DNA of 64,000 nucleotides from Kapaibacterium sp044224925 (GCA_044224925.1 JBGAJM010000005.1:186001-250000), one strand, 5' to 3'. Shown: positions 35,941 through 45,706, numbered from the stretch's first letter. Notes: generated from the letters alone by a model not told the origin. Program-made: numbers and translations.

Positions 35941-38900
35941 CTATCGAATGATCAAGAACTGCTTTGAGGTGCTGACGAACGGTCCCGAGGTAAGCCGGTA
36001 CGAGTAGGTTCCGTTGCTCAAGTTGCGGATGTCGACACTGTGCTCGTAAGAGCCAGCGGTGGCGTTCGATACATCGGACGCATAGACGACCTCGCCCATT
36101 GCATTGACGATCGTAAGCGACACGGGACCGGCGAGTCCGATCGAGAACCTGATCACCGCAAACGCAGAGACCGGATTCGGTGCCACTTCTTCGAGTGCAT
36201 AGGTTGCGTTGCTGAACGATACTGCTCGGCGAACTGATCCGCATGCCGGCTGTACTTGGATCGTTCCGGGAATGCCACGGAACAGTACATGGTCATTGCC
36301 AAGCCCCTGTCCGTCCAACTCTTCCCACGATGCACGAACTTCAACGGGACTTACAAAATCTCCATTCAGTCCGGCATTGAGGAATGCGTCAAATCGAACG
36401 GCGAACAACGGAACGCCTGTTGATCGAATGGGGCTCTTTGTGGTCCGTTCATCTACGAGATCGAGCGTGACGCTCTTCATTCCGGCAACGCGGCCATCTC
36501 GAACGGTGACGCTCTTGACGGTCCACCCTTCCATTTGATACCCGGTGAGTACCACGTCGGAGATCGCCGTGCGTGGTTGGACAAGGGTGGGGTCATAGTC
36601 AAGAGACACTCGAAACTCCGTGAGCGCCGCCGCATCGATCGACTGTGGCTCCGGCCGTGTTTCGATCGCAACATCCACATGCTGACCGGGTTGCACTTCA
36701 TATCCTTCTCGAACGAAGCACGTTGATTCGAGATAGAGGCCGTGACCGACAACTTGTGACGTTCGTTGCCTGTTCGGAGAGCGCTCATCGCTCACAACGA
36801 TGTTTGCAGAGAATGGGGTTGGTCTCCAACCATATCCACGTGACCGTGCCTTCTCTTGCGACTGGCTTGGTGGGGTTTCTTGGAGTGACGACTGTCCAAA
36901 CGTGACCTTTGAAACATTGTCAGGCGTGAACAGCACGCGAACGAGCGTTCCCTCAGTGCCCGGTGGAACATCAACAGACGACTGCCCAACGCTGAACGCA
37001 CCGGCGTCCGGACCCGAGAACGGAGAGAGCAGAAATCGCAGCGTCGTTGGCTCCGAATGTGTGATCCGGAACGAGGTCTCGGCTTCGCGATAGACGTAGC
37101 TCTCAAGTTGTGCATCCGTCACGTCGAACGTGCCACCTTGCACAACAGCGCGCACTTCATATGCAGGCACATATGGAGCTTCAGCAGCTGTCCCGCCGGT
37201 CGTTACGATGCGGATGGTATCGATGTACGTTCCAGATGAACTTGGCGTGAAGCCGATCTGCAGAAGACGTGGAAGGTCAGCCGGTGTGACGTTCCATGGA
37301 CGTTGTGGCGTCGGCCCGTTGAGGACCACGAATGGCGACGCTGCACCCTTGTCGAACACCGCGCCGGAGATCACAACGTTGGCCGTCCCCTCCGAGCCAC
37401 CTCCCGGATGCATCAGTTCTCGTACATGTGCATTAGAAACATCGATCTCTCCGATGACCGACGGACCATTGAGATCGAACGGTCTGCCGCCATTCAATGC
37501 GACGTTCAGATCGAGATCCTCACCTTTGACGTGTGGCTGCCATGCTATGCCGTTCAGCGACACCTGTACGACGGGAGTGGAGGCATCATCCGTTGGGAAC
37601 TCCAATGTTGCTTCATACTTGCGTTCTGCAGCACGGTCGGCCGCTTCGGTCGGTATGAAGGCCACATTGACGTTCCGAGTCTTGTTCTGTCCGTCGGCGG
37701 AGTTGAACAACGTCAGCGGGAACATCGACAGGGTGCCATCATCAACAAGGCGGAATGCAGCGGCGTCACGGCCAGTGATCCGTGGAGCAGCGATAACAAC
37801 GGGATCCCGTCCTTCATTCGTGATGGTGGCCTGATTCGCGTACGAAGAGATGCCTTGCCGTGTCTGGACAACATCGATCACGCGTTCATTCCACGGGGCA
37901 ATGTCGGCCGAAAGGGAAGAAGACACCGACTCTGCGCGAAGCACGGCGATCGAGTCGGTCGTACGTGCATTCGAAGAGAAGGGGACGGACAACGTGTGCA
38001 CGCCGGTACGCGACCGGGGACTGTACGAGACAATGAACTCGTACTCCGAGCCCGGCTGAACGGCAAGCGGAAAGACCGAGACAAGTGGTTCGCCTGCGAG
38101 TGTTCTTGCGTTGAAGAAGTGATTCGATGGCACATCTGCAAGGAGTTGCGCATCGAACCCATAGACCGTGAGCGGTACTCGTGAGCGGTTCATGATCTTC
38201 ACACGGCCATCGATCGGTGCAGACGTTGAAGGTCGCACGCCAAAGTCGCGGTCGGTGACATAGATCGTTGGCTCATCACTTCGCACAGACACGCGCGCAA
38301 GGGGAATTGTGGAGCATGCAAGCTCACACACAATACTATCGACAGCGGTCGAGTTGTTTGTTAGCAGGGCTGTGATCGAAATGACGCGAGACTCAAGTGG
38401 GCCCAGCGTAATAGGTCCGCTCGGGCTACAGGTGAACACCGTTGATGCTGAACGTGGATAGATCCGCTTGATCACGAGCGGTTGATCCGACCGCTTGTTC
38501 GTGATCGTGAGATCCTTCGTTGCAGGAACTCCGATCGTGACGGTCCCGAAATCGATCGAGGTTGGCGTCCATTGAAGGCTATCGGCGCGATAGGAGTAGG
38601 TGCGTTCGACGAAGCGTCCGGAACGTGACGTCACAACCAGTGTGACGAGCGCGTCCTTCGTGGGATCCACGACGATGAGCTGGAACGACCCTTCGCGATC
38701 ACCGCTCGTGAAACTGCCATCAATGATCAGTCGGTAGTTGCTTGCATTCTTCACGCTGATCGAGAACAATGTGCCGCACTCTGCAGCGTTGCTCACGACC
38801 GTTGCCTTGCCTCGTACAGAGCCGCATTCCGTTGTCTCGGAAACTTCGATGGAGTCATTGCATGCAAGTCGAAGATCGACTCCAAGGAACGTCCCATAGG

Positions 38901-40461
38901 ATCGACCGCTTCCTATGTCGCCAAGTGTCCCGTAGCCCCAAGCCATCCACTTCACATTGGGATCCTGTGATACAATGTGATGGTCTCCCGTTGCAACAGA
39001 GCCACTTGAATAGGAGAATGGTGTTCCCGGAATTGCCGTCAAGGATCCCCCAAGAACGGATGGGATCGAGCGACCGTCTATGGTTATGCTCGAGAGTTCC
39101 GCAGTTCGATACACGATCCCGACAAAGTTCTCCAGACCAGTTGGTGCGTGAAACGCAGCATAGTTCACCCAGCGTTCGACGGCAGGGATCGACTGGAGGA
39201 ATGGCAATCCCATGATGAAGTGCGGATGATCTTGTGCATGCTCTGATCCTTTCTCGCGTTGACCCGTGATTGGAACTGTGCTACAGAAAGACTTCGCGTA
39301 TTGGCCAACGATCATTGGTCTCGAGGAGCGCCAGAACACGGCGGGTACCACACTCGTTTCATATCGCGTTTCACCACGGTTCAATGTGAATCGTCGGACG
39401 AAGCCCGTGCCATTCGAACGCATCGACTCTACGACCGTATTGTCCTCGATCCCTACGAATCGAACAACGTCTCCGGGAGTAGAGGCGGTCACATCCATCA
39501 TATTGTCCCGTAAGACACGAGAGTTCCCGTATCGAATAGGCAATGTCACGAACTCGCTTCCTGCGAGCTCGATCGGAAGAACGGCATCGTGCACATTCGT
39601 GCGAACGGTACTTCCTCCGTTGACAGGGATCATCGGGATGTACAGCGGCATGTGAAGCACACCGAGTTTCACGTGGCCGGAGATCACACCGATCGGCTTC
39701 GTCGCACGAACGAGGGTGCCCGAGAGGTCGACGGCATCGTCGAACGATCGCGCTGGGTCTCGTTTGGCCCGGATCAAGAATGTCTGTCCTCGCTGAAGGA
39801 CGATCGTGCCACTCCCACCTCGACTCACGCTTGGTGCATCGGCTCCACCCTCCGTATCGAAATTGGGAGTATAGGTAACAACGGTATTGTCGTAGTTCGC
39901 AATGACAAGGATCTGGGAGCCGGTGTACACCACCGCACTCGCGTCCGTTGTGGGTGGCGCCAGTTGATCTTGATGAAAGTTCAAGGTGCGGTACGATCTA
40001 CCCCAGCCTTCCACAGGAAGGTGTCGGGCGAGTTCTCCATCATTGATCCACGGTTGAAACGTTGAAACGGAGATCGGTTCGTCCGACGTGACGAACAGGC
40101 CATACCCTCGGACCGTCTCCGACTGGCTGTTCATGTAGGCACTCGGAACGGAAACACGCACTGTTTCGTTCGGACGCACCGTGACCGTTCTGTGAAAGGC
40201 AGGAGCATCGTTCTCAACCGCCGGCGTGGTGATCTGGACGGTGGTAGAGGCGCGCGATGAGATATGCAATTCCATTCCGGTGGAGATGGGCCTGGACTCG
40301 GACGTGCGATCGATGGCCGGAAATGCAACCATGTACTGGCGCCCCTCCACGAGACTCGTCGTCCCTCGCACCTCACCAATGACGTCCTGAGCCGCAGCTG
40401 GTATAGAGCAGCCGGCGCAGAACAACATCAGCACAAGAGTGAATCGGTATACGGTATTCAT
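35941..40461 (-). CDS. Giant T9SS-secreted protein with IgGFc-binding-like N-terminus
   Basis: A 1506-residue exported protein from the ATG at 40461, with GGAGGTG upstream (a start four residues earlier is less likely). Signal peptide (MNTVYRFTLVLMLFCAGCSIPAAAQ). Residues ~40-510 resemble the IgGFc-binding domain (repeated strands such as GRQYMVAFPAI, IGVISGHVKLGVLHMPLYIP and VTLPIRYG). Ig-like choice-of-anchor D modules follow (WTPTSIDFGTVTIGVPATKDL and more), then a cohesin-like module and a T9SS domain (APNPVSAFAVIRFSI...GTYSYRLTSGP). Two paralogs lie at 54488 and 59101. Probably a surface adhesin or fibre; binding to IgG is not implied. Confidence 0.85.
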   Translation of the reverse strand: MNTVYRFTLVLMLFCAGCSIPAAAQDVIGEVRGTTSLVEGRQYMVAFPAIDRTSESRPISTGMELHISSRASTTVQITTPAVENDAPAFHRTVTVRPNETVRVSVPSAYMNSQSETVRGYGLFVTSDEPISVSTFQPWINDGELARHLPVEGWGRSYRTLNFHQDQLAPPTTDASAVVYTGSQILVIANYDNTVVTYTPNFDTEGGADAPSVSRGGSGTIVLQRGQTFLIRAKRDPARSFDDAVDLSGTLVRATKPIGVISGHVKLGVLHMPLYIPMIPVNGGSTVRTNVHDAVLPIELAGSEFVTLPIRYGNSRVLRDNMMDVTASTPGDVVRFVGIEDNTVVESMRSNGTGFVRRFTLNRGETRYETSVVPAVFWRSSRPMIVGQYAKSFCSTVPITGQREKGSEHAQDHPHFIMGLPFLQSIPAVERWVNYAAFHAPTGLENFVGIVYRTAELSSITIDGRSIPSVLGGSLTAIPGTPFSYSSGSVATGDHHIVSQDPNVKWMAWGYGTLGDIGSGRSYGTFLGVDLRLACNDSIEVSETTECGSVRGKATVVSNAAECGTLFSISVKNASNYRLIIDGSFTSGDREGSFQLIVVDPTKDALVTLVVTSRSGRFVERTYSYRADSLQWTPTSIDFGTVTIGVPATKDLTITNKRSDQPLVIKRIYPRSASTVFTCSPSGPITLGPLESRVISITALLTNNSTAVDSIVCELACSTIPLARVSVRSDEPTIYVTDRDFGVRPSTSAPIDGRVKIMNRSRVPLTVYGFDAQLLADVPSNHFFNARTLAGEPLVSVFPLAVQPGSEYEFIVSYSPRSRTGVHTLSVPFSSNARTTDSIAVLRAESVSSSLSADIAPWNERVIDVVQTRQGISSYANQATITNEGRDPVVIAAPRITGRDAAAFRLVDDGTLSMFPLTLFNSADGQNKTRNVNVAFIPTEAADRAAERKYEATLEFPTDDASTPVVQVSLNGIAWQPHVKGEDLDLNVALNGGRPFDLNGPSVIGEIDVSNAHVRELMHPGGGSEGTANVVISGAVFDKGAASPFVVLNGPTPQRPWNVTPADLPRLLQIGFTPSSSGTYIDTIRIVTTGGTAAEAPYVPAYEVRAVVQGGTFDVTDAQLESYVYREAETSFRITHSEPTTLRFLLSPFSGPDAGAFSVGQSSVDVPPGTEGTLVRVLFTPDNVSKVTFGQSSLQETPPSQSQEKARSRGYGWRPTPFSANIVVSDERSPNRQRTSQVVGHGLYLESTCFVREGYEVQPGQHVDVAIETRPEPQSIDAAALTEFRVSLDYDPTLVQPRTAISDVVLTGYQMEGWTVKSVTVRDGRVAGMKSVTLDLVDERTTKSPIRSTGVPLFAVRFDAFLNAGLNGDFVSPVEVRASWEELDGQGLGNDHVLFRGIPGTIQVQPACGSVRRAVSFSNATYALEEVAPNPVSAFAVIRFSIGLAGPVSLTIVNAMGEVVYASDVSNATAGSYEHSVDIRNLSNGTYSYRLTSGPFVSTSKQFLIIR

Positions 40462-40518
40462 GCCCACCTCCAAGCACGAACCAACAACGATCTCGGTCAG
40501 AAGTTACAGGCGGTCCGT

Positions 40519-40968
40519 TCAGGTCCGCCGGGCACTGATCGCCGCATCCACGGAGTACTTTCCGCTCCCTTGGACGAGGGTGGCAAGGCCAAGTCCGATC
40601 ACGAGCAGGTGATACTCGAAGCCCTCGCCGCCTTGCGTCCCTGCCCAGTTCATGAAGAAGCCGTTCTGCAGGTGGGACGACGAGATGATGCCGAGCATGA
40701 GACCGATGATGGCCACCGACCAGAGTCGACTTGCAAAGCCGAGCAACATCGAGATCGAACCAAAGAACTCGATCAGGATCACGGCGAAGCCAACGATCCA
40801 CGGCAGATGAACAACGTCGGTGAAGAAGCCCATCGTTCCGGTGAAACCATACCCGCCGAAGGCGCCGAGCAGCTTTTGTGCGCCGTGTGGAAAGAGGATG
40901 GCGCCGATGGTGAAACGCGTGATCAATCCTGTCCAGTCGTTGCGCGTTGTGAAGAGTGCTTGGAGCAT
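40519..40968 (-). CDS. DoxX family membrane protein
   Basis: A 149-residue protein from the ATG at 40968 with four hydrophobic helices. It has the DoxX landmarks FPHGAQKLLGAFGG at the N-terminus and LLGFASRLWSVAIIGLML, then EYHLLVIGLGLATLV. DoxX proteins are quinone/thiosulfate- or redox-associated membrane subunits in some species; here the partner is unknown. It lies downstream of a Crp/Fnr regulator on the same strand (104-base gap), a common pairing in Bacteroidota. Confidence 0.85.
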   Translation of the reverse strand: MLQALFTTRNDWTGLITRFTIGAILFPHGAQKLLGAFGGYGFTGTMGFFTDVVHLPWIVGFAVILIEFFGSISMLLGFASRLWSVAIIGLMLGIISSSHLQNGFFMNWAGTQGGEGFEYHLLVIGLGLATLVQGSGKYSVDAAISARRT

Positions 40969-41072
40969 GATGCATCCTTGAGAAGTGATCGAAACATTTC
41001 GATACAAAACTCAGGGACGGACATTGCCCCAACGATGAACTGCGACACGAACGGTGTGTGAACTAGTTCACG

Positions 41073-41660
41073 TTAACGCTCATCAAGAAGTTGTTTGCGG
41101 ACCTTGCTCAGGAACTCGCGGCTCATGCCAAGGTAGGAGGCGATGCGATACTGTGGGAGTCGCTGAATGAGCAAGGGATATCGCTCGGCAAAAGCCTGAT
41201 AGCGCTCTTTGGCAGGCATGCTCACGTTCTCGACCACGCGACGTTGCGAGGCTATGTAGGCGCGCTGGATGATGATGCGGAAGAATCGTTCCAATGCGGG
41301 AATTCGGCCATAGAGATCTTCAAGCATAGAACGCTCGAACTGGGCGAGGACGCAGTCTTCAAGACATTCCACGTTGAAGCTCGCCGGCGTGCCATTCAGA
41401 AAACTCTCGAGATCGGCGATCCACCAGCCCTCGGTGGCGAACATCACCACGTGGTCGTTCCCATCTGGGTCCGTAAAGAACTGCTGGAGGCAGCCGTGGA
41501 GGACGAAGGACTCGTGTCTGCACACATCGCCGTGTTGCACCACGAACTGACCCTTGCGATACCGACGAATGCCAACGCTCTCCCGAAGGAGCGCTTCATC
41601 GGCATCGGTCAATGTCACATGGTTGCGAAGGTTATCGAGGAGTGGTGCGAGGTCGGACAT
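41073..41660 (-). CDS. Crp/Fnr family transcriptional regulator
   Basis: A 195-residue regulator: a cyclic-nucleotide-type beta-barrel (YRKGQFVVQHGDVCRHESFVLHG, then FFTDPDGNDHVVMF) and a C-terminal winged helix (RIASYLGMSREFLSKVRKQL). In the barrel, the position of the cAMP phosphate-binding Arg-Ser of CRP is replaced by a segment reading LNGTPASFNVE, so cAMP binding is not expected. It follows the methyltransferase gene by 9 bases and precedes doxX, which it may control. The many cyclases in this window therefore need another cAMP receptor. Confidence 0.87.
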   Translation of the reverse strand: MSDLAPLLDNLRNHVTLTDADEALLRESVGIRRYRKGQFVVQHGDVCRHESFVLHGCLQQFFTDPDGNDHVVMFATEGWWIADLESFLNGTPASFNVECLEDCVLAQFERSMLEDLYGRIPALERFFRIIIQRAYIASQRRVVENVSMPAKERYQAFAERYPLLIQRLPQYRIASYLGMSREFLSKVRKQLLDER

Positions 41661-41669
41661 GCGATAACG

Positions 41670-42515
41670 TTACTTCTCGCCAACGATGACGAGGGCGCTG
41701 GCGTCGATCACGACGTTCCCGTCGGGATATCGTCGGCTCACGGCCTCGTACACATCGCGACGGATCGCGGCGACCTGCGCCTCGTCGGCCGCGGCCAGTG
41801 CGGATACGACGGGTGCGGCGATATCGTTCATCATGTCCCAGTACACATCAACGGTGCCACTTGGTAACGTGGAGGGAACTTCGTGCTGTTCGAGGTTCCT
41901 CAGGCCAACGGATCGGAACAGCTCTACCATCATCCCATCGGTCGCACAACGGAACATGCCCGGTGCACCTGCCGGCGGTTGAGGCAGATCGAGATGATTC
42001 TTGATCGAGCCCATGATGGCCGTCACCCAGAAGTTCTTCTCGGCCACATTCCACACAGACGTCGAGAGCTTGCCTCCGGGCTTGAGCACGCGCGCCATTT
42101 CCGACGCCGCGAGTTCCATGTCGGGGAAGAACATGAATCCGAAGCGACAGGAGATGCGATCGAAGCTATTGTCCTCGAACGGAAGCTCACATACATCGCA
42201 GGCCTGCGTGCGAATGTTCGTGATGCTACGACGTTCTGCGTTCTCGCGGGCAATGTCGAGCATGTTCTCGGACAGGTCGGTGATCACCACATGTCCGTCC
42301 GTGAGCATCGACGCGATCGTCAGGCCCGGCTCACCCGTCCCGGCCGCAATGTCCAGCACCACGTGCGATCCTTGCGGTGCTAGCGATCGAATGATGGCAC
42401 TTCCCACCGGCTCGAGGAACTCCATGGTAAGGTCGTCCCACTTCTTCCAACCCCCAGAGAACTTGTCCCACGATGCACGCTGTTGCTCGCGGATCTTATG
42501 GAGTTGTTCATCCAC
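41670..42515 (-). CDS. Class I SAM-dependent methyltransferase
   Basis: A 281-residue methyltransferase of the UbiE/Coq5-like superfamily. SAM motif I is LDIAAGTGEPGLTI (about 53-66), motif II-like DLSENMLDIARENA, and DVCELPFEDNSFDRISCRFGFMFF contains the acidic ribose contact and post-I region. The substrate is unknown; UbiE-like enzymes methylate quinone precursors or sterols/lipids. It is first in a minus-strand run with the Crp/Fnr gene and doxX. A TAATTTCC box just upstream is a weak promoter candidate. Confidence 0.85.
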   Translation of the reverse strand: MDEQLHKIREQQRASWDKFSGGWKKWDDLTMEFLEPVGSAIIRSLAPQGSHVVLDIAAGTGEPGLTIASMLTDGHVVITDLSENMLDIARENAERRSITNIRTQACDVCELPFEDNSFDRISCRFGFMFFPDMELAASEMARVLKPGGKLSTSVWNVAEKNFWVTAIMGSIKNHLDLPQPPAGAPGMFRCATDGMMVELFRSVGLRNLEQHEVPSTLPSGTVDVYWDMMNDIAAPVVSALAAADEAQVAAIRRDVYEAVSRRYPDGNVVIDASALVIVGEK

Positions 42516-42603
42516 AATGGCATCCTTCCGGTGTGTGCGGGAAATTAACTCGTATTATGGGCTTCCGCTACTCCTCTCCCTCCTGTTCATCGGCACCCAT
42601 TCC

Positions 42604-43599
42604 ATGATCCTTGTCACCGGCGCTTCGGGCTTCATTGCCTCCCATATCGTTCGAGAACTACTCGAGCGCGGATACTCGGTGCGTGGTACCGTGCGCAGTT
42701 TGAGCGATCCGGCGAAGGTGGACTTCCTTGCCGCCTTGCCGGGAGCGGCTGAGCGACTCACCTTGGTCGAGGCAGATCTGCTCGTCGAGGGGTCATTCGA
42801 TTCTGCAGCGGCCGGGTGCGATGTGGTGATGCACACGGCAAGTCCGTATCTCGTGAACGTCCGTGATCCGCAGCGCGATCTTGTCGACCCTGCCGTGAAC
42901 GGCACACTGAATGTTTTGCGTGCGGCTGCGAAGGCCAACGCACGACGTGTGATCCTCACGTCGTCCATGGCGGCCATTTCGGATGAACCGCGTCCCGACA
43001 AGGTCTTCAGTGAAGCGGATTGGAACGAGCGGTCGTCCCTCAAACGCAACCCATACTACTATTCGAAGGTGAAGGCGGAGAAGGCGGCATGGTCCTTTGT
43101 GCAAACCACGTCACCATCGTTCGATCTCGTGGTGATCAACCCGTTCCTCGTGCTCGGACCATCGCTTGGACCGGAGATCAACACGACCAATGCCATTTTC
43201 CGCGATCTCCTTTCGGGCGTTTATCCGGGTATACTGGCCTTGAGTTGGGGACTGGTGGATGTGCGTGACGTAGCGATCGCACACGCGCTTGCCATGGAGA
43301 ATCCCTCGGCATCAGGTCGGTACCTCTGTGCAGGAGAGACCTACACCATGAAGCAAGTGGTCGAAGTGCTACGTCATGCCGGGTATGCGAAATGGACGTT
43401 GTTGCCCAAGCGCGATCTCTCCGGTCGGTTCTTCACACGCTTGATGAAACTGCTCTCCTATACCCAACCCTCGGGCACCGGCTCCTACCTGCGCACGAAT
43501 CTCGGTCGAGTGATGCTCTACGACAGTTCCAAGGTCCAGCGTGAGCTCGGTCTCGTCATGCGTCCGGCAAAGGACAGCATCATCGATACCGGCTGCTGA
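42604..43599 (+). CDS. Extended SDR-family NAD(P)-dependent reductase (DFR/aldehyde reductase-like)
   Basis: A 331-residue protein from the ATG at 42604; the frame is open far upstream but the Rossmann motif MILVTGASGFIASHIVREL fixes the start. It has the family's MHTASPYLVNV segment, the catalytic Tyr/Lys (YYYSKVKAEKAAW, YxxxK) and NPFLVLGPSLGPEINT, as in dihydroflavonol reductase/aldehyde reductase-type enzymes. It reduces a carbonyl substrate with NAD(P)H; the substrate is not determinable. The gene is divergent from the methyltransferase, 88 bases apart. Confidence 0.88.
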   Translation: MILVTGASGFIASHIVRELLERGYSVRGTVRSLSDPAKVDFLAALPGAAERLTLVEADLLVEGSFDSAAAGCDVVMHTASPYLVNVRDPQRDLVDPAVNGTLNVLRAAAKANARRVILTSSMAAISDEPRPDKVFSEADWNERSSLKRNPYYYSKVKAEKAAWSFVQTTSPSFDLVVINPFLVLGPSLGPEINTTNAIFRDLLSGVYPGILALSWGLVDVRDVAIAHALAMENPSASGRYLCAGETYTMKQVVEVLRHAGYAKWTLLPKRDLSGRFFTRLMKLLSYTQPSGTGSYLRTNLGRVMLYDSSKVQRELGLVMRPAKDSIIDTGC

Positions 43600-43734
43600 T
43601 CTCAAGCAACATGGACACATCGAAGTGAAGCATAGGGAGTAAGGCAGAAGAATGATCGACCCGATGTGCAACTCGCTCGCTGCTCGTTCGTTCGAGCGCC
43701 GCTCACAGCAGTTGTTCCAACATCTTGGTATGGT

Positions 43735-44076
43735 ATGCTTGCTCTTCGCTGGTCCGCACGCCTTCTTTCACTCTTCTGTGCAGGACTCCTCTTCATGTTC
43801 ATGTTCGGAGGTTCCGAACATCTGAATACCACACCGAAGGAGACGATCGCCCTCCTCTTCTTTCCGATCGGACTTGTGGTCGGCTTTGGGATCGCTTGGT
43901 GGAAGCCGTTGGTCGGTTCCATCTTCTCGATCGTAAGCCTGTCGATCTTCTACGGATGGATGTACGTTGCCAGTGGCGGATTCCCGGGTGGACCGTACTT
44001 TGCATTGTTCGCACTGCCCGCGGCATTGTTCCTTGTGGACGGCATGCTGCAACGTAAACAGCAGCAGGTCTCATAG
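43735..44076 (+). CDS. Small integral membrane protein, unknown
   Basis: A 113-residue protein with about four transmembrane helices (WSARLLSLFCAGLLFMFMF, TIALLFFPIGLVVGFGIAWW, SIFSIVSLSIFYGWMYVAS, FALFALPAALFLVDGML). An ATG at 43666 would add 23 polar residues and is less likely. I do not recognise the family. It begins a small plus-strand group of membrane and phosphatase genes. Confidence 0.75.
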   Translation: MLALRWSARLLSLFCAGLLFMFMFGGSEHLNTTPKETIALLFFPIGLVVGFGIAWWKPLVGSIFSIVSLSIFYGWMYVASGGFPGGPYFALFALPAALFLVDGMLQRKQQQVS

Positions 44077-44112
44077 GACCGCACATCCATCACACTCTAC
44101 GGAGACAGGGTC

Positions 44113-44307
44113 ATGGCATCAGAGAAGAACGTCATCGTCAGCAATGACGGCATGTGGGGCCTGGTGTGGTTCCTGGCCACGGTAGGCGCCGCCGTCTATT
44201 TCGTGCAACAGTCCACGGGCTTTTGGGATGGCACACTCGGCATCCTCAAGGCTTTGGTGTGGCCTGCGATCGTGATGTACAAGGTGCTACAAACCCTGCA
44301 ACTGTGA
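44113..44307 (+). CDS. Small membrane protein, unknown
   Basis: A 64-residue protein with two hydrophobic helices (GLVWFLATVGAAVYFV and GILKALVWPAIVMYKVL), preceded by GGAGA. Its stop overlaps the next gene's start as GTGA, so the two are translationally coupled. Function unknown; the coupling suggests a membrane partner of the phosphatase-like protein. Confidence 0.72.
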   Translation: MASEKNVIVSNDGMWGLVWFLATVGAAVYFVQQSTGFWDGTLGILKALVWPAIVMYKVLQTLQL

Positions 44308-44633
44308 TCCGCGCACTGTTCATCTGCAGCCAGAACAAGCTGCGAAGCCCAACGGCAGAGCGGGTGTTCGCATCGTGGCCCGGCGTTGAAACCGATTCAG
44401 CCGGTCTCCTGAACGATGCAACCATCCCGCTCAGTGCGGAGCAGCTCGAGTGGGCAACCATGATCTTTGTGATGGAGAAAACGCACTGGACAAGACTTCG
44501 GAAGAAGTTCTCTGCATCGCTGAAGAACAAACGCATCATCTGTCTCGACATCCCGGATGAGTACGACTTCATGGATCCCGCCCTCGTCAAGCTTCTCGAG
44601 TCGAAGGTAGCTCGGTTCCTTCAGCGCACGTGA
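44304..44633 (+). CDS. Low-molecular-weight protein tyrosine phosphatase-like protein
   Basis: A 109-residue protein starting at GTG 44304; a longer upstream frame lies inside the small membrane protein. The LMW-PTP P-loop CX5R is at residues 8-14 (CSQNKLR, followed by SP), and the C-terminal DIPDEYDFMDP would hold the general-acid Asp. It is shorter than canonical LMW-PTPs (~150) and belongs to the compact group around 110 residues. It would dephosphorylate phosphotyrosine or a small-molecule substrate. It ends 6 bases before the convergent WYL gene. Confidence 0.85.
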   Translation: MIRALFICSQNKLRSPTAERVFASWPGVETDSAGLLNDATIPLSAEQLEWATMIFVMEKTHWTRLRKKFSASLKNKRIICLDIPDEYDFMDPALVKLLESKVARFLQRT

Positions 44634-44639
44634 TGGCGA

Positions 44640-45683
44640 TCAGGTGGTAGTGCTCGATGAAGGGGCGTCATACAGTTGTCCGGCCTGTCGGTGTATGGTA
44701 GCGATCCGTGTACGAAGTCCCGGAGGATGCAGGACCTCGAGGGCGGCACCGAATCCAAGGAGTTCACGTTCGAGTTCGAAGTTCGGGATCACGTTGATCG
44801 AGAACACGAGACCATCAGGTTCGGTGCGTTCAAGGTGCTGACTGGCATGGAGCGGCTTCGTGACAATGTAGGGTGCATCAGCCGTGTTGACGCGAAAGAC
44901 GATCTTGCGTGGACTGCTCTTCAGATCTCGCGTAACACCGATCACATGTTCGAAATATGTGGCAAGATCGACCAGCGTGTTCGGTCTGTAGTCATCTTCA
45001 ATGTCAGACACGTCCGCAATGTCCTCGATCCGATCGATCGCCAAGATCGTTAACTGTGTATGGCGCTGATGGTCCGTTCCAATGGCGAACCAACGGTTGC
45101 GATACTCCTTCAACAAGTAGGTGCTGAATCGGAACGTTGAGGGGTTGCGAGCACGGAATGAACGATAGGTGACCGACACGGAGCGCTGGTCGACGGCGGC
45201 TCGCCGAAGCACATCGATCCATTGCAATCCTTTCAGCAGGTCGTTGCGCTCGAAGTCGACCACCGGTCGCGTCTGCGTTCTTCCTGCATAGATCTTATCC
45301 TCGAGCTTCAAGACCATCTCGGTGAGATCTGCCGAGTGGGGAAGACCCTTGAACTGTTGCAGCAATGCCGAGGCCTCTGCCAGCACGCTCAGGTCTTGCG
45401 CATCGAGCGGAATGTTCGAGATCGAAAAGTCCGCCTCAGCATACGTGTAGTACCGCTTTTCCATGACCACGATCGGTGCTTCGTAGCCGAGCTTCCCGCT
45501 TCGCATCACCTCGAGGTCCGCCTGAACCGTACGTCGACTCACACCTTTGTCGATGCCTTCGTATTCGTAGAGTGCATCGGAACAGGCGTCGATGAGATCC
45601 TCCAACGTCCACCGTCGACGTCGATTCCGAAGGCATCCGTCAATGGTGCGGTATCGGATCAGGGCATTGCGATTGATCGGCAT
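44640..45683 (-). CDS. WYL-domain transcriptional regulator
   Basis: A 347-residue regulator. The N-terminus (about 1-75) is a winged helix (NALIRYRTIDGCLRNRRRRW, then GVSRRTVQADLEVMRSG), and the middle WYL domain has YRSFRARNPSTFRFSTYLLKEYRNRWFAIG (split here by residue limits in the motif; key residues are the F-T-Y-L and RNRW-F-IG elements). WYL proteins sense nucleic-acid or nucleotide ligands in several defence and DNA-damage systems. It diverges from rtcB across a 73-base gap with twin palindromes, so it probably regulates rtcB and itself. Confidence 0.88.
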   Translation of the reverse strand: MPINRNALIRYRTIDGCLRNRRRRWTLEDLIDACSDALYEYEGIDKGVSRRTVQADLEVMRSGKLGYEAPIVVMEKRYYTYAEADFSISNIPLDAQDLSVLAEASALLQQFKGLPHSADLTEMVLKLEDKIYAGRTQTRPVVDFERNDLLKGLQWIDVLRRAAVDQRSVSVTYRSFRARNPSTFRFSTYLLKEYRNRWFAIGTDHQRHTQLTILAIDRIEDIADVSDIEDDYRPNTLVDLATYFEHVIGVTRDLKSSPRKIVFRVNTADAPYIVTKPLHASQHLERTEPDGLVFSINVIPNFELERELLGFGAALEVLHPPGLRTRIATIHRQAGQLYDAPSSSTTT

Positions 45684-45706
45684 GGTCGCTCTTCACGTTT
45701 TTTTTT

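Noticed and set aside
37303..38184. Plus-strand open frame of about 290 codons opposite the giant T9SS gene
   Set aside because: The opposite strand encodes the confirmed Ig-like modules; the frame has no motif and reads as shadow.
41073..41660. Crp/Fnr protein as the cAMP receptor for the cyclases
   Set aside because: The nucleotide pocket lacks the Arg-Ser motif of CRP and its genomic partner is doxX.
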